Shown: positions 15,958-25,852 of the stretch, piece after piece
Numbering within the stretch: position 1 is the stretch's first letter
Layout: every line of letters begins with the position of its first letter
Assembly: GCF_001602095.1 (NCBI RefSeq)
Contig: NZ_CP014991.1
Coordinates: 1,116,001 to 1,180,000 of the forward strand
From: Helicobacter himalayensis
Lineage (GTDB): Bacteria; Campylobacterota; Campylobacteria; Campylobacterales; Helicobacteraceae
Direction: 5' to 3'
DNA: 64,000 nt
Made by a program: the position numbers and the translations under genes
The notes under the pieces: model-generated
What the model saw: the letters and a program-made list of their open reading frames with translations, nothing else
Told to the model about the DNA's origin: nothing
The model's database searches: none

Positions 15958-17634
15958 ATGAATAGAAAAAGCATTAAGTTTGCAGTCATACTCGGAAACA
16001 TGATTTGCTATGGTTTCTTTACGCAATGCTTAGGAGCAGGTATTGATGTGGGTGATGTAGAAAAAGCCCCAATAAACTATATCGCGATAAGTATGTTTAT
16101 AATCTTTGTCTTAGCAACTCTTGGCATTACATATTTTTCTAGCAAAAAGTCGCAGTCTGCTGAAAGTTTTTATACTGCCGGAGGCAATATCACTGGACTA
16201 CAAAATGGCATTGCAATTGCTGGAGATTTTATGAGTGCGGCAAGCTTTTTAGGAATTGTAGCATTGGTTTTTACCAACGGATTTGATGGGCTTATTTATT
16301 CTGTTGGTTTTTTGGTTGGTTGGCCTATCGTGCTTTTTCTCATCGCCGAAAAATTCCGTAATTTAGGCAAATACACCTTTGCAGATATAGTAGCTTATCG
16401 ATTAAAGTCTAAGCCTATTCGCACAATCTCTGCAATTAGTGGGTTAGCTGTGATTGTCTTTTATCTCATTGCGCAAATGGTGGGCGCAGGACAACTCATA
16501 CAAGTGCTCTTTGGGCTTCCATATACGATAGCAGTCATAGTTGTGGGAATCTTAATGATTTGCTATGTTGTCTTTGGCGGTATGCATGCTACTACTTGGG
16601 TGCAAATCATTAAAGCCTGTTTGCTTTTGGGTGGCTCTACCTTTATGGCACTCATGGTGCTTTATTACGCAAACTTTGATCTTGCATCTTGGTTTGAAAA
16701 AGCTATAGCTAACCACAAAAGTGGTGAAGCCATTATGAGTCCTGGGACATTTTTACCCGACCCTATCTCTGCATTATCTTTAGGCTTGGCACTTATGTTT
16801 GGAACAGCTGGATTGCCTCATATTCTCATGCGATTTTTTACAGTGAAAGATGCCAAAGAAGCACGAAAGTCAGTATTTTTTGCTACCGGACTTATGGGCT
16901 ATTTTTATGCACTTACTTTTATTATCGGGTTTGGGGCTATCGCCTTTTTACTAAATGACCCAAATTTTACCGATAGTGAGGGTAATTTCACTGGCGCGAG
17001 TAATATGGTGGCTGTCCTTTTAGCACAAGTTCTTGGTGGTGATATATTTTTGGGATTTATCTCTGCAGTAGCTTTTGCCACAATTTTAGCAGTGGTAGCT
17101 GGATTAGCAATCTCTGGAGCTGGTGCAATAAGTCATGATTTATTCGTCAATGTTTGTAAAAATGGAGTTTGTGATCCCAAATTAGAAATGCGTGTTACAA
17201 AAGGCGCATCGGTTGGAATTGGTATTTTAGCAATCATTCTTGGCATAGGATTTGAAAATCAAAATGTCGCTTTCATGGTAGGACTTGCCTTTGCCATTGC
17301 TGCAAGTGTGAATTTTCCTATTATATTACTTTGTATTTATTGGAAAAACCTCACGACAAAAGGGGTGTTTTGGGGCGGATTAATTGGCTTAATTAGTGTT
17401 TTAACACTCGTATTGCTTAGCAAAAGCGTATGGGTAAAAGTTTTTCACTTCCCTGAAGCTATTTTCCATTATGAACATCCAGCAATCTTTACGATGCCAT
17501 TGACATTTTTACTCGTCTTTGCTATCTCCAAACTTGATAATAGCGAACGCGCAAAGATTGATAGAGCAGGATTTAAAGCTCAAGATTTCCGAGCGCAAAC
17601 AGGAATTGGAGCAAGTGAAGCGATAGCACATTAA
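15958..17634 (+). CDS. actP: Cation/acetate symporter (solute:sodium symporter family)
   Basis: Takes up acetate or related short monocarboxylates with sodium. About 558 residues from the ATG at 15958, chosen because AAAAGGAG precedes it; the longer frame to 15892 has no RBS. It starts with a signal-like helix, then about 13 membrane segments. Family motifs include [59 protein letters not shown], and [24 protein letters not shown]. It forms an operon with the DUF485 gene 82 bases upstream and is followed by a hairpin. Confidence 0.93.
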   Translation: MNRKSIKFAVILGNMICYGFFTQCLGAGIDVGDVEKAPINYIAISMFIIFVLATLGITYFSSKKSQSAESFYTAGGNITGLQNGIAIAGDFMSAASFLGIVALVFTNGFDGLIYSVGFLVGWPIVLFLIAEKFRNLGKYTFADIVAYRLKSKPIRTISAISGLAVIVFYLIAQMVGAGQLIQVLFGLPYTIAVIVVGILMICYVVFGGMHATTWVQIIKACLLLGGSTFMALMVLYYANFDLASWFEKAIANHKSGEAIMSPGTFLPDPISALSLGLALMFGTAGLPHILMRFFTVKDAKEARKSVFFATGLMGYFYALTFIIGFGAIAFLLNDPNFTDSEGNFTGASNMVAVLLAQVLGGDIFLGFISAVAFATILAVVAGLAISGAGAISHDLFVNVCKNGVCDPKLEMRVTKGASVGIGILAIILGIGFENQNVAFMVGLAFAIAASVNFPIILLCIYWKNLTTKGVFWGGLIGLISVLTLVLLSKSVWVKVFHFPEAIFHYEHPAIFTMPLTFLLVFAISKLDNSERAKIDRAGFKAQDFRAQTGIGASEAIAH

Positions 17635-17640
17635 TATACT

Positions 17641-17666
17641 ATGAGTTTGCTTATTAGCAAACTCAT
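17641..17666 (+). terminator. Hairpin after actP
   Basis: Perfect 10-base arms ATGAGTTTGC / GCAAACTCAT with a 6-base loop, starting 7 bases after the actP stop. No U-run follows directly (TTTTTT occurs only about 25 bases on), so it may be a weak terminator or an mRNA 3'-end stabiliser. Confidence 0.55.
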
Positions 17667-17748
17667 AACCTCTTCACAATAAATGCAGTTTTTTATACAA
17701 TAAAAACAACCCAGCTTCACTAATCAACATTTTTTAATTTTGCCTTAA

Positions 17749-17764
17749 GGGGGGGGGATATAAT
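17749..17764 (+). promoter_or_regulatory. G9 tract abutting the -10 box of the nucleotidyltransferase-kinase gene
   Basis: Nine Gs (17749-17757), one A, then TATAAT (17759-17764), 32 bases before the ATG at 17796. Any length change alters the spacing between -35 elements or UP sequence (T/A-rich 17731-17740) and the -10, a known layout for graded phase variation of transcription. Confidence 0.65.
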
Positions 17765-17795
17765 TGAAGCTTTAATTTTTCAAGCGAGATTTTCA

Positions 17796-19379
17796 ATGCA
17801 CCCACAAACTTTAGCGCAAAATATTTTACGACAAAACGTCACGCAACAAACGACACAAAACACTTTACAGCACATCATTATCCAAGCCGGTGGCAAAGGC
17901 ACGAGATTAGAAGGACTTACTAAAAATAAGCCAAAATGCCTTGTGCCGTTTGAAAATCTACCTATTATTTTCCATCTTTTTACACATTTCCCGCACGCGC
18001 ATTTCACAATCATTGCTGATTACAAAATCGAAGTACTTACAAAATACCTTGCAATCTTTGCTACGCGATATAATTACTCAATAATCCACCCGCAAAATGA
18101 GGGGACAATCTCTGGTATCAAAGAGGCAATCGCGCCTTTTAGCGACAATGAGCCTTTTATGATTATTTGGTGTGATTTGATTTTGTCAAGTGATTTTGCA
18201 ATCCCACCATTGACGCAAAACTACATCGGAATCTCACAAAACTTTGAGTGTCGCTGGAGCTATGTAAATGGCGAGTGTAAAAAAGAGCCAAGCGTGCAAA
18301 ATGGCATAGCCGGGCTTTTTATCTTTAAAAATAAAATCGAATTAGAAAATATTGCAGAATCTGGCGCGTTTGTGCGTTGGTTGCAGATTCAAAAAATCCC
18401 TTTTACCCCCTTGCCACTCACAAATTGTAAAGAAATTGGCACACTTCTTAGTTACAGCGATAACAATCCAACACCAATTTGTCGCCCATTTAATCATATA
18501 GAATTTAGAGGCAATGAAGTTATCAAAACGGCTATAAGCGAGCAAGGAGTGCAAATATCGCAAAAAGAAATTGCGTGGTATAAATTCGCACAAGCAAAAG
18601 GCTTTGAGAAAATCCCACAGATTCTAAGTTTTGAACCACTCACAATGAAGCGCGTGCAGGGCAAGAATATTTTTGAATATGATTGTTTATTGCCCTCACA
18701 ACGCAAGGAGATTCTAAAAGAAATCCTAGATTCCCTTTTAGAGCTTCATAATCTAGCACCAAAAATCCCAGCAAATATGCAAGATGTAATGCAAACTTAC
18801 ATCACAAAGACTTTTGAGAGGATAGAAAAAGTGCAATCCCTTGTTGCCTTTGCAGAAAATGAGTTTATCAAAATCAATGGGCAGTATTACAAAAACATTC
18901 TTTTTGATAAGCAAAAAATTATTGATAAGATTCTGTCTTTCGCGCCGAGCGAGTTTTGCGTGATACACGGAGATTGCACTTTTTCAAATATCCTTTTTGA
19001 TACTTTTAATATGAGGGCTATTTTAATTGACCCAAGGGGCTATTTTGGAGAAAGTCAGATTTTTGGCGATGCGGATTATGACTATGCTAAGGTGTATTAC
19101 TCGCTAAGTGGGGATTATGACCAATTTAATCGTAAGAAATTTACCCTTGTAATAAAGGAAAATGAAGTGGATTTCGCTATTAAATCAAGCGCGTGGCAGG
19201 ATTGCGAGGAATGGTTTTTTGAGTATTTGCAGTTAAATGGCGAACGTATAAATAGGGAGAAAATCGCGCTTTTACACGCGCTTATTTGGCTTGGACTTAG
19301 CACTTATGCGTGGGAAGATTATGATTCTATTTGTGGGGCATTTTACAATGGGATTATTAAGCTAAAGGGGATTTTATGA
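17796..19379 (+). CDS. Nucleotidyltransferase-phosphotransferase fusion (head-group activation for surface glycan)
   Basis: A 527-residue fusion. Residues about 28-240 are a sugar/choline-phosphate nucleotidyltransferase: QAGGKGTRLEGLTKNKPKCLVPF carries the GGxGTR nucleotide loop and a lysine, and MIIWCDLIL sits where metal-binding Asp is expected. Residues about 255-520 are an aminoglycoside/choline kinase fold: VIHGDCTFSNILFD (HGDxxxxN catalytic loop) and ILIDPRGYFG (metal Asp). The pair would phosphorylate a small molecule and then activate it as an NDP derivative, as LicA and LicC do for phosphocholine. The actual compound is unknown. It overlaps the next gene (HAD phosphatase) by 4 bases. 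Its transcription may be phase variable through the promoter G9 tract. Confidence 0.78.
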   Translation: MHPQTLAQNILRQNVTQQTTQNTLQHIIIQAGGKGTRLEGLTKNKPKCLVPFENLPIIFHLFTHFPHAHFTIIADYKIEVLTKYLAIFATRYNYSIIHPQNEGTISGIKEAIAPFSDNEPFMIIWCDLILSSDFAIPPLTQNYIGISQNFECRWSYVNGECKKEPSVQNGIAGLFIFKNKIELENIAESGAFVRWLQIQKIPFTPLPLTNCKEIGTLLSYSDNNPTPICRPFNHIEFRGNEVIKTAISEQGVQISQKEIAWYKFAQAKGFEKIPQILSFEPLTMKRVQGKNIFEYDCLLPSQRKEILKEILDSLLELHNLAPKIPANMQDVMQTYITKTFERIEKVQSLVAFAENEFIKINGQYYKNILFDKQKIIDKILSFAPSEFCVIHGDCTFSNILFDTFNMRAILIDPRGYFGESQIFGDADYDYAKVYYSLSGDYDQFNRKKFTLVIKENEVDFAIKSSAWQDCEEWFFEYLQLNGERINREKIALLHALIWLGLSTYAWEDYDSICGAFYNGIIKLKGIL

Positions 19380-19786
19380 GTGGGGAAAATAGAGAATCTA
19401 GCGCGCTTAGACTATCAAGTTTGCCTAAAACTTGGCTTTTTGATATTGATGGCACGCTTGTAAAGCATAATGGCTTTTTAGAAAATGATGAAACTCTTTT
19501 AGCTGGTGTAAAAGAATTTTTTAAGAACTTGCCAAGTGAAGATATTGTGATTTTGCTCACAGCGCGAAAAACCTTCCAGATTCCAGCAATCACAAAGTTT
19601 TTGAAAGAAAATAATATTAGATTTCATCATATTATCGCGGATTTGCCTGTGGGCGAGCGGATTTTGATAAATGATTGCAAACCAGCAAATGAAAAGAATA
19701 AAAATGGCTTAAAAACCGCATACGCGATAAATACAAAACGCGATGAGGGGATAAGATTCACACTAGAAATTGATGAGGGGATATAA
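19376..19786 (+). CDS. HAD-like phosphatase
   Basis: A 136-residue haloacid-dehalogenase-fold protein with motif I LFDIDGTLV (nucleophile Asp), motif II LLTARK and motif III/IV ILINDCKPAN. The cap domain is minimal. It is translationally coupled (ATGA overlap) to the nucleotidyltransferase-kinase fusion, so it probably acts on a phosphorylated intermediate of the same pathway, as HAD phosphatases do in Campylobacter capsule head-group pathways. The substrate is not predictable. Confidence 0.78.
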   Translation: MSGENRESSALRLSSLPKTWLFDIDGTLVKHNGFLENDETLLAGVKEFFKNLPSEDIVILLTARKTFQIPAITKFLKENNIRFHHIIADLPVGERILINDCKPANEKNKNGLKTAYAINTKRDEGIRFTLEIDEGI

Positions 19787-19788
19787 AA

Positions 19789-20913
19789 ATGAAGCTAGAA
19801 GTTATAGAATTTTTACTTCAAAAAAATATCTACTATTTTTTTGCGCCATTTGGTATGGGAGATATTTATTTTCTCTATACAATTAAGGATACTTTACAAA
19901 ACACCTTGAATAGCAAAATTATTTTTGTACTACAAGAAAGAGACATTGCCATAGCTGAACTTTTTGGAGATACTGAATTTATTGCGATACAAAACGACTC
20001 GTTTAGAACAAATGAAAATCTATTTTTGAGGCTACCAATTTGCGCTAAAAAACCCACGAAAGGTAAAATTTTTCCAGCTCACGCCTGTTTTATTCTTACA
20101 GAACATAAAATTCAAGCACCCTATTTACTTGGCATATACGAAACCTTTTTTAAATTGCCAAAAAATTACCACCCTACTATTCCTAAAAATCCACCAAAGC
20201 TAACCTCTGAACTTAAAATAAAACTAGAACAAATAGCACCATTAGAAAAAATAGTTTTTTATTTACCTGAATCAAACAGCTTAGAATGCTTACCACAATA
20301 TATTTTCATTAGAGATATGGAGCTGCTACAAAAAGAAGGCTACAAAATAATAATCAATACAACAAATCAAAGCTATAACTACGAAGGAACATATAATCTC
20401 AATTTAAGCTTAAGAGATGCAATCGCAGTTGCATTAAATGTGGGTAGAGTAATTGCCATACGCTCTGGATTTTGTGATTTGGTAGGCTACAATGCAAAAA
20501 ACCTGCGCGTTTATTATCCATCTGGAAGCCTCAAGTTTAACTCCTTGTTAGCAAATAAAGTCAGCTGTAATGCAGAAGAAATAATATTTTGTTCATCATC
20601 AATAGCAGATAAGCATTTACCCTATAAAATTGGCGAACTTTTACTTGCCTATCAATACAGACGGATATCGTTCCTTAAGTGTTCAAGAAGGATTTACAGG
20701 GCTTATAAACAATCTTTAAATACACAACCCACAGATTACCCCACAGACTTAATAGAATCTACCTCATACCAACTCGGTTTAGCATTTATAAACAACAATG
20801 GCAATCTTGCGCGTTATTGGTATTTTGGCTTTATATTAAGATTTTGCACCACTAAAAATCATAAGTTTTTTATAAGAAATGACAAAATGAATCCAATAAC
20901 AACAAAAAAATGA
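19789..20913 (+). CDS. GT-B-like putative glycosyltransferase, paralogue 1
   Basis: A 374-residue protein I cannot place in a named family. It starts with an FGMGDIYFLY segment reminiscent of the GxGD loop that opens GT9/GT-B enzymes. A Rossmann-like second half reads IVFYLPESNS, QYIFIRDMELLQKEGYKIIIN, LNLSLRDAIAVALNVGRVIAIRSGFCDLVG and VYYPSG, like the donor-binding half of GT-B transferases. It is 3 bases downstream of the HAD phosphatase gene, suggesting it transfers or handles the head group made by that operon. The next gene is a clear paralogue carrying a C9 tract. Confidence 0.6.
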   Translation: MKLEVIEFLLQKNIYYFFAPFGMGDIYFLYTIKDTLQNTLNSKIIFVLQERDIAIAELFGDTEFIAIQNDSFRTNENLFLRLPICAKKPTKGKIFPAHACFILTEHKIQAPYLLGIYETFFKLPKNYHPTIPKNPPKLTSELKIKLEQIAPLEKIVFYLPESNSLECLPQYIFIRDMELLQKEGYKIIINTTNQSYNYEGTYNLNLSLRDAIAVALNVGRVIAIRSGFCDLVGYNAKNLRVYYPSGSLKFNSLLANKVSCNAEEIIFCSSSIADKHLPYKIGELLLAYQYRRISFLKCSRRIYRAYKQSLNTQPTDYPTDLIESTSYQLGLAFINNNGNLARYWYFGFILRFCTTKNHKFFIRNDKMNPITTKK

Positions 20914-20956
20914 GAACATTGACTTTGTTTGCACAAAAAATCTTAAAGGAGAAAAA

Positions 20957-21954
20957 ATGGATTTACAAGAACTCATAAAGCAACTAAGAAAGGATACATA
21001 TTATTTAGATATGCGTCATATCTATGGAGGGATAGGAGATACCTATATGTTATTAAGCATATCTCAGGATGAGGCGCAAAAAGCTCTTGGCGCACCGATA
21101 GTGTTTATAATAGACAAAAAAAGAGAAATGCTTTTTAGGCTTTTTGAAAAAGATAATTATCTTGTTTGCGAGGATTTGATATTTAACAACACATATTTAC
21201 CAAAACTTGATTTTGTATCCAAAAAACCCACTCTTGGTAAAATCGCACCAACCAACCCCTACCAAATCACCAAAAAATATAAACTCAAAACCCATTTATT
21301 TACTCTCTACACAAGGCTTCTTGGCTTGCCAGATTCTACAATACCACTCCCCCCCCCACTTATCCTACGCTAAATCCTAAGCTTAAAGTCCATATTGAAA
21401 AAATAGCACCATTAGACAAAATACTTTTTTACTTACCAGAATCCAACACAAGTCCTCGCTTGCCTTATTGTATCTTTGCTAGAGATGTTGCACTTTATAA
21501 AGATCTGGGCTATACCATTATTGTCAATGCCCCTAAAGAATCTTATTTTCACAAAGACACCTTTAGATTTGATTTAACCCTTGAACAAGCTATTGCACTT
21601 GGAGGAAGCGCAGGTAAGGTTATTTCTGTACGCTCAGGACTCTGCGATATTATTGCACGAGAAGCAAAAGATATGCAAGTGTATTATCCACACGAGCAGT
21701 ATTTGCAAATTTGCAGTCTAAAATTCTTAGGCCCACAAATACAAGTCAAAGAGATTATCATAGATTCTTTAGAATTTTTAGCCCAAAGCAATACAGATTC
21801 GCAAACGGCACTTTTTGGTGAGCTAAAAAATTTCAATAAGCTAAGTGCAAGACGTCTTAAAAAATTCTCTCTTGGAGTTGGCATTCTTTCAATCTTTCAA
21901 AGCATAATCCTTGTGATAATTTTATTTGTATTGATTCTAAAAAATCCCCTTTGA
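20957..21954 (+). CDS. GT-B-like putative glycosyltransferase, paralogue 2, phase-OFF by C9 tract
   Basis: The frame from the ATG at 20957 (RBS AAAGGAG) breaks at nine Cs and stops at 21373. The other frame continues from the tract to 21954. Joined with 10 Cs it gives 332 residues matching paralogue 1 throughout: GGIGDTYMLL near the start, IAPLDKILFYLPESNT, YCIFARDVALYKDLGYTIIVN, LTLEQAIAL and VISVRSGLCDII, then MQVYYP. It ends with a membrane-like helix (VGILSIFQSIILVIILFVLIL) not seen in paralogue 1. No other lesion is seen, so it is best read as an OFF contingency gene. Function unknown beyond probable glycan modification. Confidence 0.72.
21349..21357 (+). repeat. Poly-C tract (C9) in GT-B-like paralogue 2
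   Basis: Nine Cs. With nine the frame ends at 21373; with 10 (or 7) it continues to 21954 as a full-length match to the neighbouring paralogue. Confidence 0.9.
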
Positions 21955-22031
21955 CATTTAACTTCCCTATATAATTTTTCGCTAAAATACGCGCCTATCA
22001 ATCACAACTAATTAGCAAAATGGAGAAAGAT

Positions 22032-22826
22032 ATGGAGGTTGTTTTATTGCTTATTGGCGCGGGTGTGGCGTATTTTTTGTATATCACATTGCAAGATTAT
22101 TTGAAAAATCCACTACACCAACAAAGCTTCGCGCAACCGGTGAAAAATCAAAATGTGCCACAGGTAAATTTTATCGAAGACGAGCAAAATCGCCTGCAAA
22201 ATAGAATCAAAGAAAGCGAATATGGCTTGCTTTGCGCGATTTTGGGGGCATTTGCCAAAAGTGATGGGAAGGTGTGCGAGCAAGAGGAGATTCTTATTGA
22301 AGATATGATTGATGAAATGCTTAAAGACCCAAAAAGTGCGAAGCTCACAAAAGAATCTTTGCTAGAAATCTACCAAAATACTAACGCTCGGGATCTTGAA
22401 ATGCTTTGTGAATCTTTCACAAACGTCACAAAAGGCGAGTATAAAAAGCGCTTGAAAGTCGTAGAATTCCTTTTTGTGCTGGCTTATGCTGATGGCGAAT
22501 TCGCGCAGGAGGAAAAAGATATGCTTATTGACATTGCGGCATTTTTCGAGCTAAGCAATGAGGATTTCAACAGGCTGTATAATGAGTTTGAAGCATTGCA
22601 CGAGCAAAAAGAGACATTAAGCAAAGAAAAGGCGTTGGAGCTTTTCAACTTAAAGCAAGACTACACACAAGATGAACTGCACGCGCGCTATGTCGAGCTA
22701 ACAAAGGCAAAAAAAGGCAATATCTTAGGAAATAAAAATATGGGAAAATCCCTGCTAGATGGGGGCGCAAAGGATTTACGCGAGATTGAGGAGGCATATA
22801 AAATATTACAAGCACAATCCGCGTAA
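22032..22826 (+). CDS. Membrane-anchored TerB/DjlA-like protein
   Basis: About 264 residues from the ATG at 22032, which has GGAG 6 bases upstream; the ATG at 22020 lacks an RBS. It has one N-terminal membrane helix (VVLLLIGAGVAYFLYI), then a TerB-like helical domain with acidic repeats (LGAFAKSDGKVCEQEEILIEDM and LAYADGEFAQEEKDML), then a C-terminal region shaped like a J domain (LKQDYTQDELHARYVELTKAKKG ... REIEEAYKILQAQ). The HPD tripeptide is missing from that last domain, so stimulation of DnaK is doubtful. It resembles DjlA-type inner-membrane cochaperones. Confidence 0.75.
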   Translation: MEVVLLLIGAGVAYFLYITLQDYLKNPLHQQSFAQPVKNQNVPQVNFIEDEQNRLQNRIKESEYGLLCAILGAFAKSDGKVCEQEEILIEDMIDEMLKDPKSAKLTKESLLEIYQNTNARDLEMLCESFTNVTKGEYKKRLKVVEFLFVLAYADGEFAQEEKDMLIDIAAFFELSNEDFNRLYNEFEALHEQKETLSKEKALELFNLKQDYTQDELHARYVELTKAKKGNILGNKNMGKSLLDGGAKDLREIEEAYKILQAQSA

Positions 22827-23069
22827 GTGCGGAAAATACAAACCTGCAAGATAAAATCAAAGAATTCGAGTTACGCACAAAGCTAACCCTCACTCATCCC
22901 CCTTGCGTGGTGAAAGACCAAGTTTAGAGAATCTAAAAATTGAGAAATGAAAGCAAAAAGATTTTTACAGGATTCTAAAAAGTCAATTTTTTAGCCCTAA
23001 AACCACATTAGGAATGTTTTTTGCTGGCTACTTAAGAGAATCTTTTAAGAAGTCCAGGAGTTTTTGTCA

Positions 23070-23564
23070 ATGAATGTAGATTCTATGAATTATCTCAACA
23101 CGCTTTACAAACAAGAGACCTACAACCAAAGTCTGCCAAACACCCCACGCGGGGAAGTGCAAGACTTCCAATCACAGCAAATTAAGCCACTCACTGAAGT
23201 TTCACAACAACAAACACTTAAAGATATTTCAGAGATTCCCACTGCACCAGAGATTAAAGATTATTTCGAAGCCTCCTCAATGCTAAAAAAATCCCTTGAA
23301 ATCCGCGAAGATGTGCTAGGCGCATTTAACTCAAAACAAAGCTTTGATAATCTCGCTGATACGCTCAAAATGAGCGGACTTATTGATTACGCAGAGCTTA
23401 GTGCGATGCGCTATTTGCGCGATAATTCCCAAAAACTCAGCTTTGATGAGTTTGAAAAAATCGCTTCAAATGATGTGCAAAATCTCCAACTCAAGGGCTT
23501 ACTAAGCAGTGTCGTGCATAAGCTCCACTATATCGATGCCATCAATGGCGGGATAATGGCATAA
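23070..23564 (+). CDS. Hypothetical protein, possibly Helicobacter-specific
   Basis: A 164-residue soluble protein from the ATG at 23070, preceded by CCAGGAG. The N-terminal 60 residues are Gln/Pro/Ser-rich and likely disordered (YKQETYNQSLPNTPRG, QQIKPLTEVSQQQ). The rest is helical. No family, signal peptide or metal motif is recognised. The composition recalls small flagellar or secretion-associated proteins, but nothing proves this. Confidence 0.6.
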   Translation: MNVDSMNYLNTLYKQETYNQSLPNTPRGEVQDFQSQQIKPLTEVSQQQTLKDISEIPTAPEIKDYFEASSMLKKSLEIREDVLGAFNSKQSFDNLADTLKMSGLIDYAELSAMRYLRDNSQKLSFDEFEKIASNDVQNLQLKGLLSSVVHKLHYIDAINGGIMA

Positions 23565-23697
23565 GTTCAATTGAACCTAGCGAATTAAGTGAGCTTAAAG
23601 GCATTAAACGAGAAAATTTTGTTCTACATCTTAAAGAATGTGAATATTAAGATTAGTAAGAAATAATCCGTCGCACTTTAAATTTTAAGGAGAAAAA

Positions 23698-24566
23698 ATG
23701 AAATGTTACTTATGTGGTTCAACCAAACATCACAAAAGAGAGGGTAAAGTTAGGGATAATCCCTCTATAAAAATTCTTGAATGCGATGAATGCGGATTAG
23801 TTTTTTTGGATATTCAAAACACAAGTGAGGAATTTTACAAACAAGGCAATATGCACAATCAAACAGAAGTTTATCAGCTCACAGGACGCACAGATTTTAT
23901 TAATGATATGTGGAGTTTCAACAAAGCAAGACTTGATTTTTGTCTGAATTACATTATCAACAAAGATATTTTAGATTTTGGAAGTGGCTATGCGGGATTC
24001 TTAATCCAAGCAAAAGAATTTGCAAAAAGTGTTGCAGGCGTAGAGCTAGAATGGCAAGTTGCTCCTATTTATAAGCAATACAATATCCCTTTAATAAGGA
24101 ATCTAGTGAATATTGGGGGGGGGGGGCAGAATACGATGTGATTACTGCCTTTCATGTGATTGAACATCTACAGGATCCTATTGCGATTCTACAACAACTT
24201 GCTTCCTTGCTTAAAGAAAATGGAAAAATGATAATAGAAGTTCCAAACGCAAATGACGCCTTACTGACTGTTTATCAAAATAAAGCATTTCAAGAATTTA
24301 CCTATTGGAGTCCTCATCTCTATCTTTATAATCCCCATACTCTAAGAAAACTAGGAGAACGAGCCAAATTAAAAGTAGAATTTGTTAAAGGAATCCAAAG
24401 ATATCCTTTATCCAACACTCTTTATTGGCTATCTCAAGGGAAACCTGCTGGACAAAAGATTTGGGGAAATTTTCTTGATAATAAGATTCTACAAGAATCC
24501 TATGAATCCTCACTTGCTTCACTTGGAGCAACCGACACTTTGATTGCTTTATTCTCAAAAACCTAA
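23698..24566 (+). CDS. Class I SAM methyltransferase with N-terminal zinc ribbon, phase-OFF by G12 tract
   Basis: Residues 1-40 hold a CYLCGS...CDECG zinc ribbon. Residues about 90-105 hold SAM motif I (ILDFGSGYAGFL). The continuation in another frame gives VITAFHVIEHLQDP and ASLLKENGKMIIEVPN, the post-I region of sugar methyltransferases. The G12 tract separates them: the first frame stops at 24141, while 13 or 10 Gs yield an intact 289-residue enzyme. Such zinc-ribbon methyltransferases act on deoxysugars or capsule sugars in Campylobacter and Helicobacter. No sugar biosynthesis genes are adjacent. The second half is undamaged, so this is an OFF contingency gene. RBS AAGGAG precedes the ATG. 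Confidence 0.88.
24115..24126 (+). repeat. Poly-G tract (G12) in methyltransferase gene
   Basis: Twelve Gs (four Gly codons). In this length the frame reads QNTM then stop; one more G or two fewer restores the AEYDVITAFHVIEH continuation. Confidence 0.93.
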
Positions 24567-24640
24567 ATCCTTTGCCTCAAGATTCTTTGCAAGGGTAGTT
24601 GCACCTTTAGTCCAAGTTTTAACTCATAAGATGCACCTAG

Positions 24641-24676
24641 AATCTAAAAGATATTTCGTTTTCGCTCAATATGACA
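24641..24676 (+). repeat. Right half of a dispersed palindromic element
   Basis: AGATATTTCG...CTCAATATGACA (end at 24665-24676) matches the right end of the element inserted in the restriction enzyme gene at 49040-49109. The matching left end (TGTCATTCTGAG) is absent here. It lies in the 210-base gap between the methyltransferase and panC, which otherwise shows nothing. Confidence 0.6.
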
Positions 24677-24776
24677 AATGCTTTAAGTTATTCTTTAAAT
24701 CCCGCTCTAGTTGTGCAAGTGATGGTGTGCTATAAGCTTTGCACAATCTTGCCTTGATGTTTGTATTTAAAATGGC

Positions 24777-25721
24777 TTAATACCAAAAATTATCCAAAAG
24801 TCGCGTGCTCCCAACACGCACACTTAGCAAAAAAATGCTGTTGTCTTTTTGCAAAGATTCTAAACGTCTTAAATTCCTATCAAAAAACTTCGCGTAAAAA
24901 ATATGCGTGGTTTTTAGATTTTCCCTCGCTATGCTTTCAAGTGTTGAGATATTATGCACGCCTTGAGCGATTTTTTCCTGCAAAAGCTCTATGGTGCGCG
25001 GGATACAAAGGGCGATTTCACGCTCACTTTGACTTAGATAAATATTGCGCGAACTAAGCGCCAAACCATCAAAATCACGCACAATAGGACAAGGCACAAT
25101 CTCAAGTGGCAGAAAAAAATCTCTCACCATTTTTTGAATGATTAGCACTTGCTGTGCGTCCTTTTTACCAAAATATGCACGCGTAGGGCGCATAAGATTA
25201 AAAAGTTTCAACACCACCTGCAACACACCGCTAAAATGCGTAGAGCGATCAAACCCCTCCAGCACATAGCCCATTACTTTTGGTGGCAAAAGCCCCACTT
25301 CATCAAGCCCGCTTTGATTAGCACTTTGAGCCATATCTGCATACAACGTTTCAACACTCGGAGCAAAAACTGCGCCAACCCCCGCTTCCTTGCAAACTTG
25401 CAAATCAGAATCTAGCGTGCGTGGATAGCTCGTAAAGTCCTCTCCTGCGCCAAATTGCGTAGGATTGACAAAAATACTTACAATCGTGCAAAAATCGCGC
25501 TTTCTAGATTCCATAATCAAACTTTTATGCCCATTATGAAGTGCGCCCATTGTCGGCACTAAGCCTACACTTTCAAATACAGCGCAGGATTGCGCCTCTT
25601 TGAGTGCTTTGGATTTTTCAGACGCGTTTTGAGTGAAATTTTGTGCGAAATTTTCAAACCCTAAAGATTGTATATGTGCCCTATATTGCTTTAATTCCTC
25701 TGCTGTGCGTAAAACTTCCAT
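24777..25721 (-). CDS. panC: Pantothenate synthetase
   Basis: Joins pantoate and beta-alanine using ATP. The 314-residue protein has [15 protein letters not shown] with the HxGH nucleotide motif, [33 protein letters not shown] and [11 protein letters not shown]. It is about 35 residues longer than usual because of a poorly conserved insertion before the VPTMGALH block (around residues 20-50). No panB or panD is adjacent. Confidence 0.95.
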   Translation of the reverse strand: MEVLRTAEELKQYRAHIQSLGFENFAQNFTQNASEKSKALKEAQSCAVFESVGLVPTMGALHNGHKSLIMESRKRDFCTIVSIFVNPTQFGAGEDFTSYPRTLDSDLQVCKEAGVGAVFAPSVETLYADMAQSANQSGLDEVGLLPPKVMGYVLEGFDRSTHFSGVLQVVLKLFNLMRPTRAYFGKKDAQQVLIIQKMVRDFFLPLEIVPCPIVRDFDGLALSSRNIYLSQSEREIALCIPRTIELLQEKIAQGVHNISTLESIARENLKTTHIFYAKFFDRNLRRLESLQKDNSIFLLSVRVGSTRLLDNFWY

Positions 25722-25852
25722 AGTATTTCCTTGATTTATTTTATTGTAGATTGTAGCTAAAAATGCAAAAGTAATTAAAAAGTGGCTAATCTAGAAAGGA
25801 TTCCAAACTCTGCGGATAAGGTGCAAAGTTTAGAATCTATATTAAGAAAATT

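Noticed and set aside
22818-22833. Hairpin TCCGC/GCGGA at the end of the TerB-like gene
   Set aside because: Short stem with no U-run, overlapping the stop codon; not convincing as a terminator.
24544-24735. A small gene after the methyltransferase
   Set aside because: It overlaps the methyltransferase end out of frame and consists partly of a dispersed repeat; no RBS.
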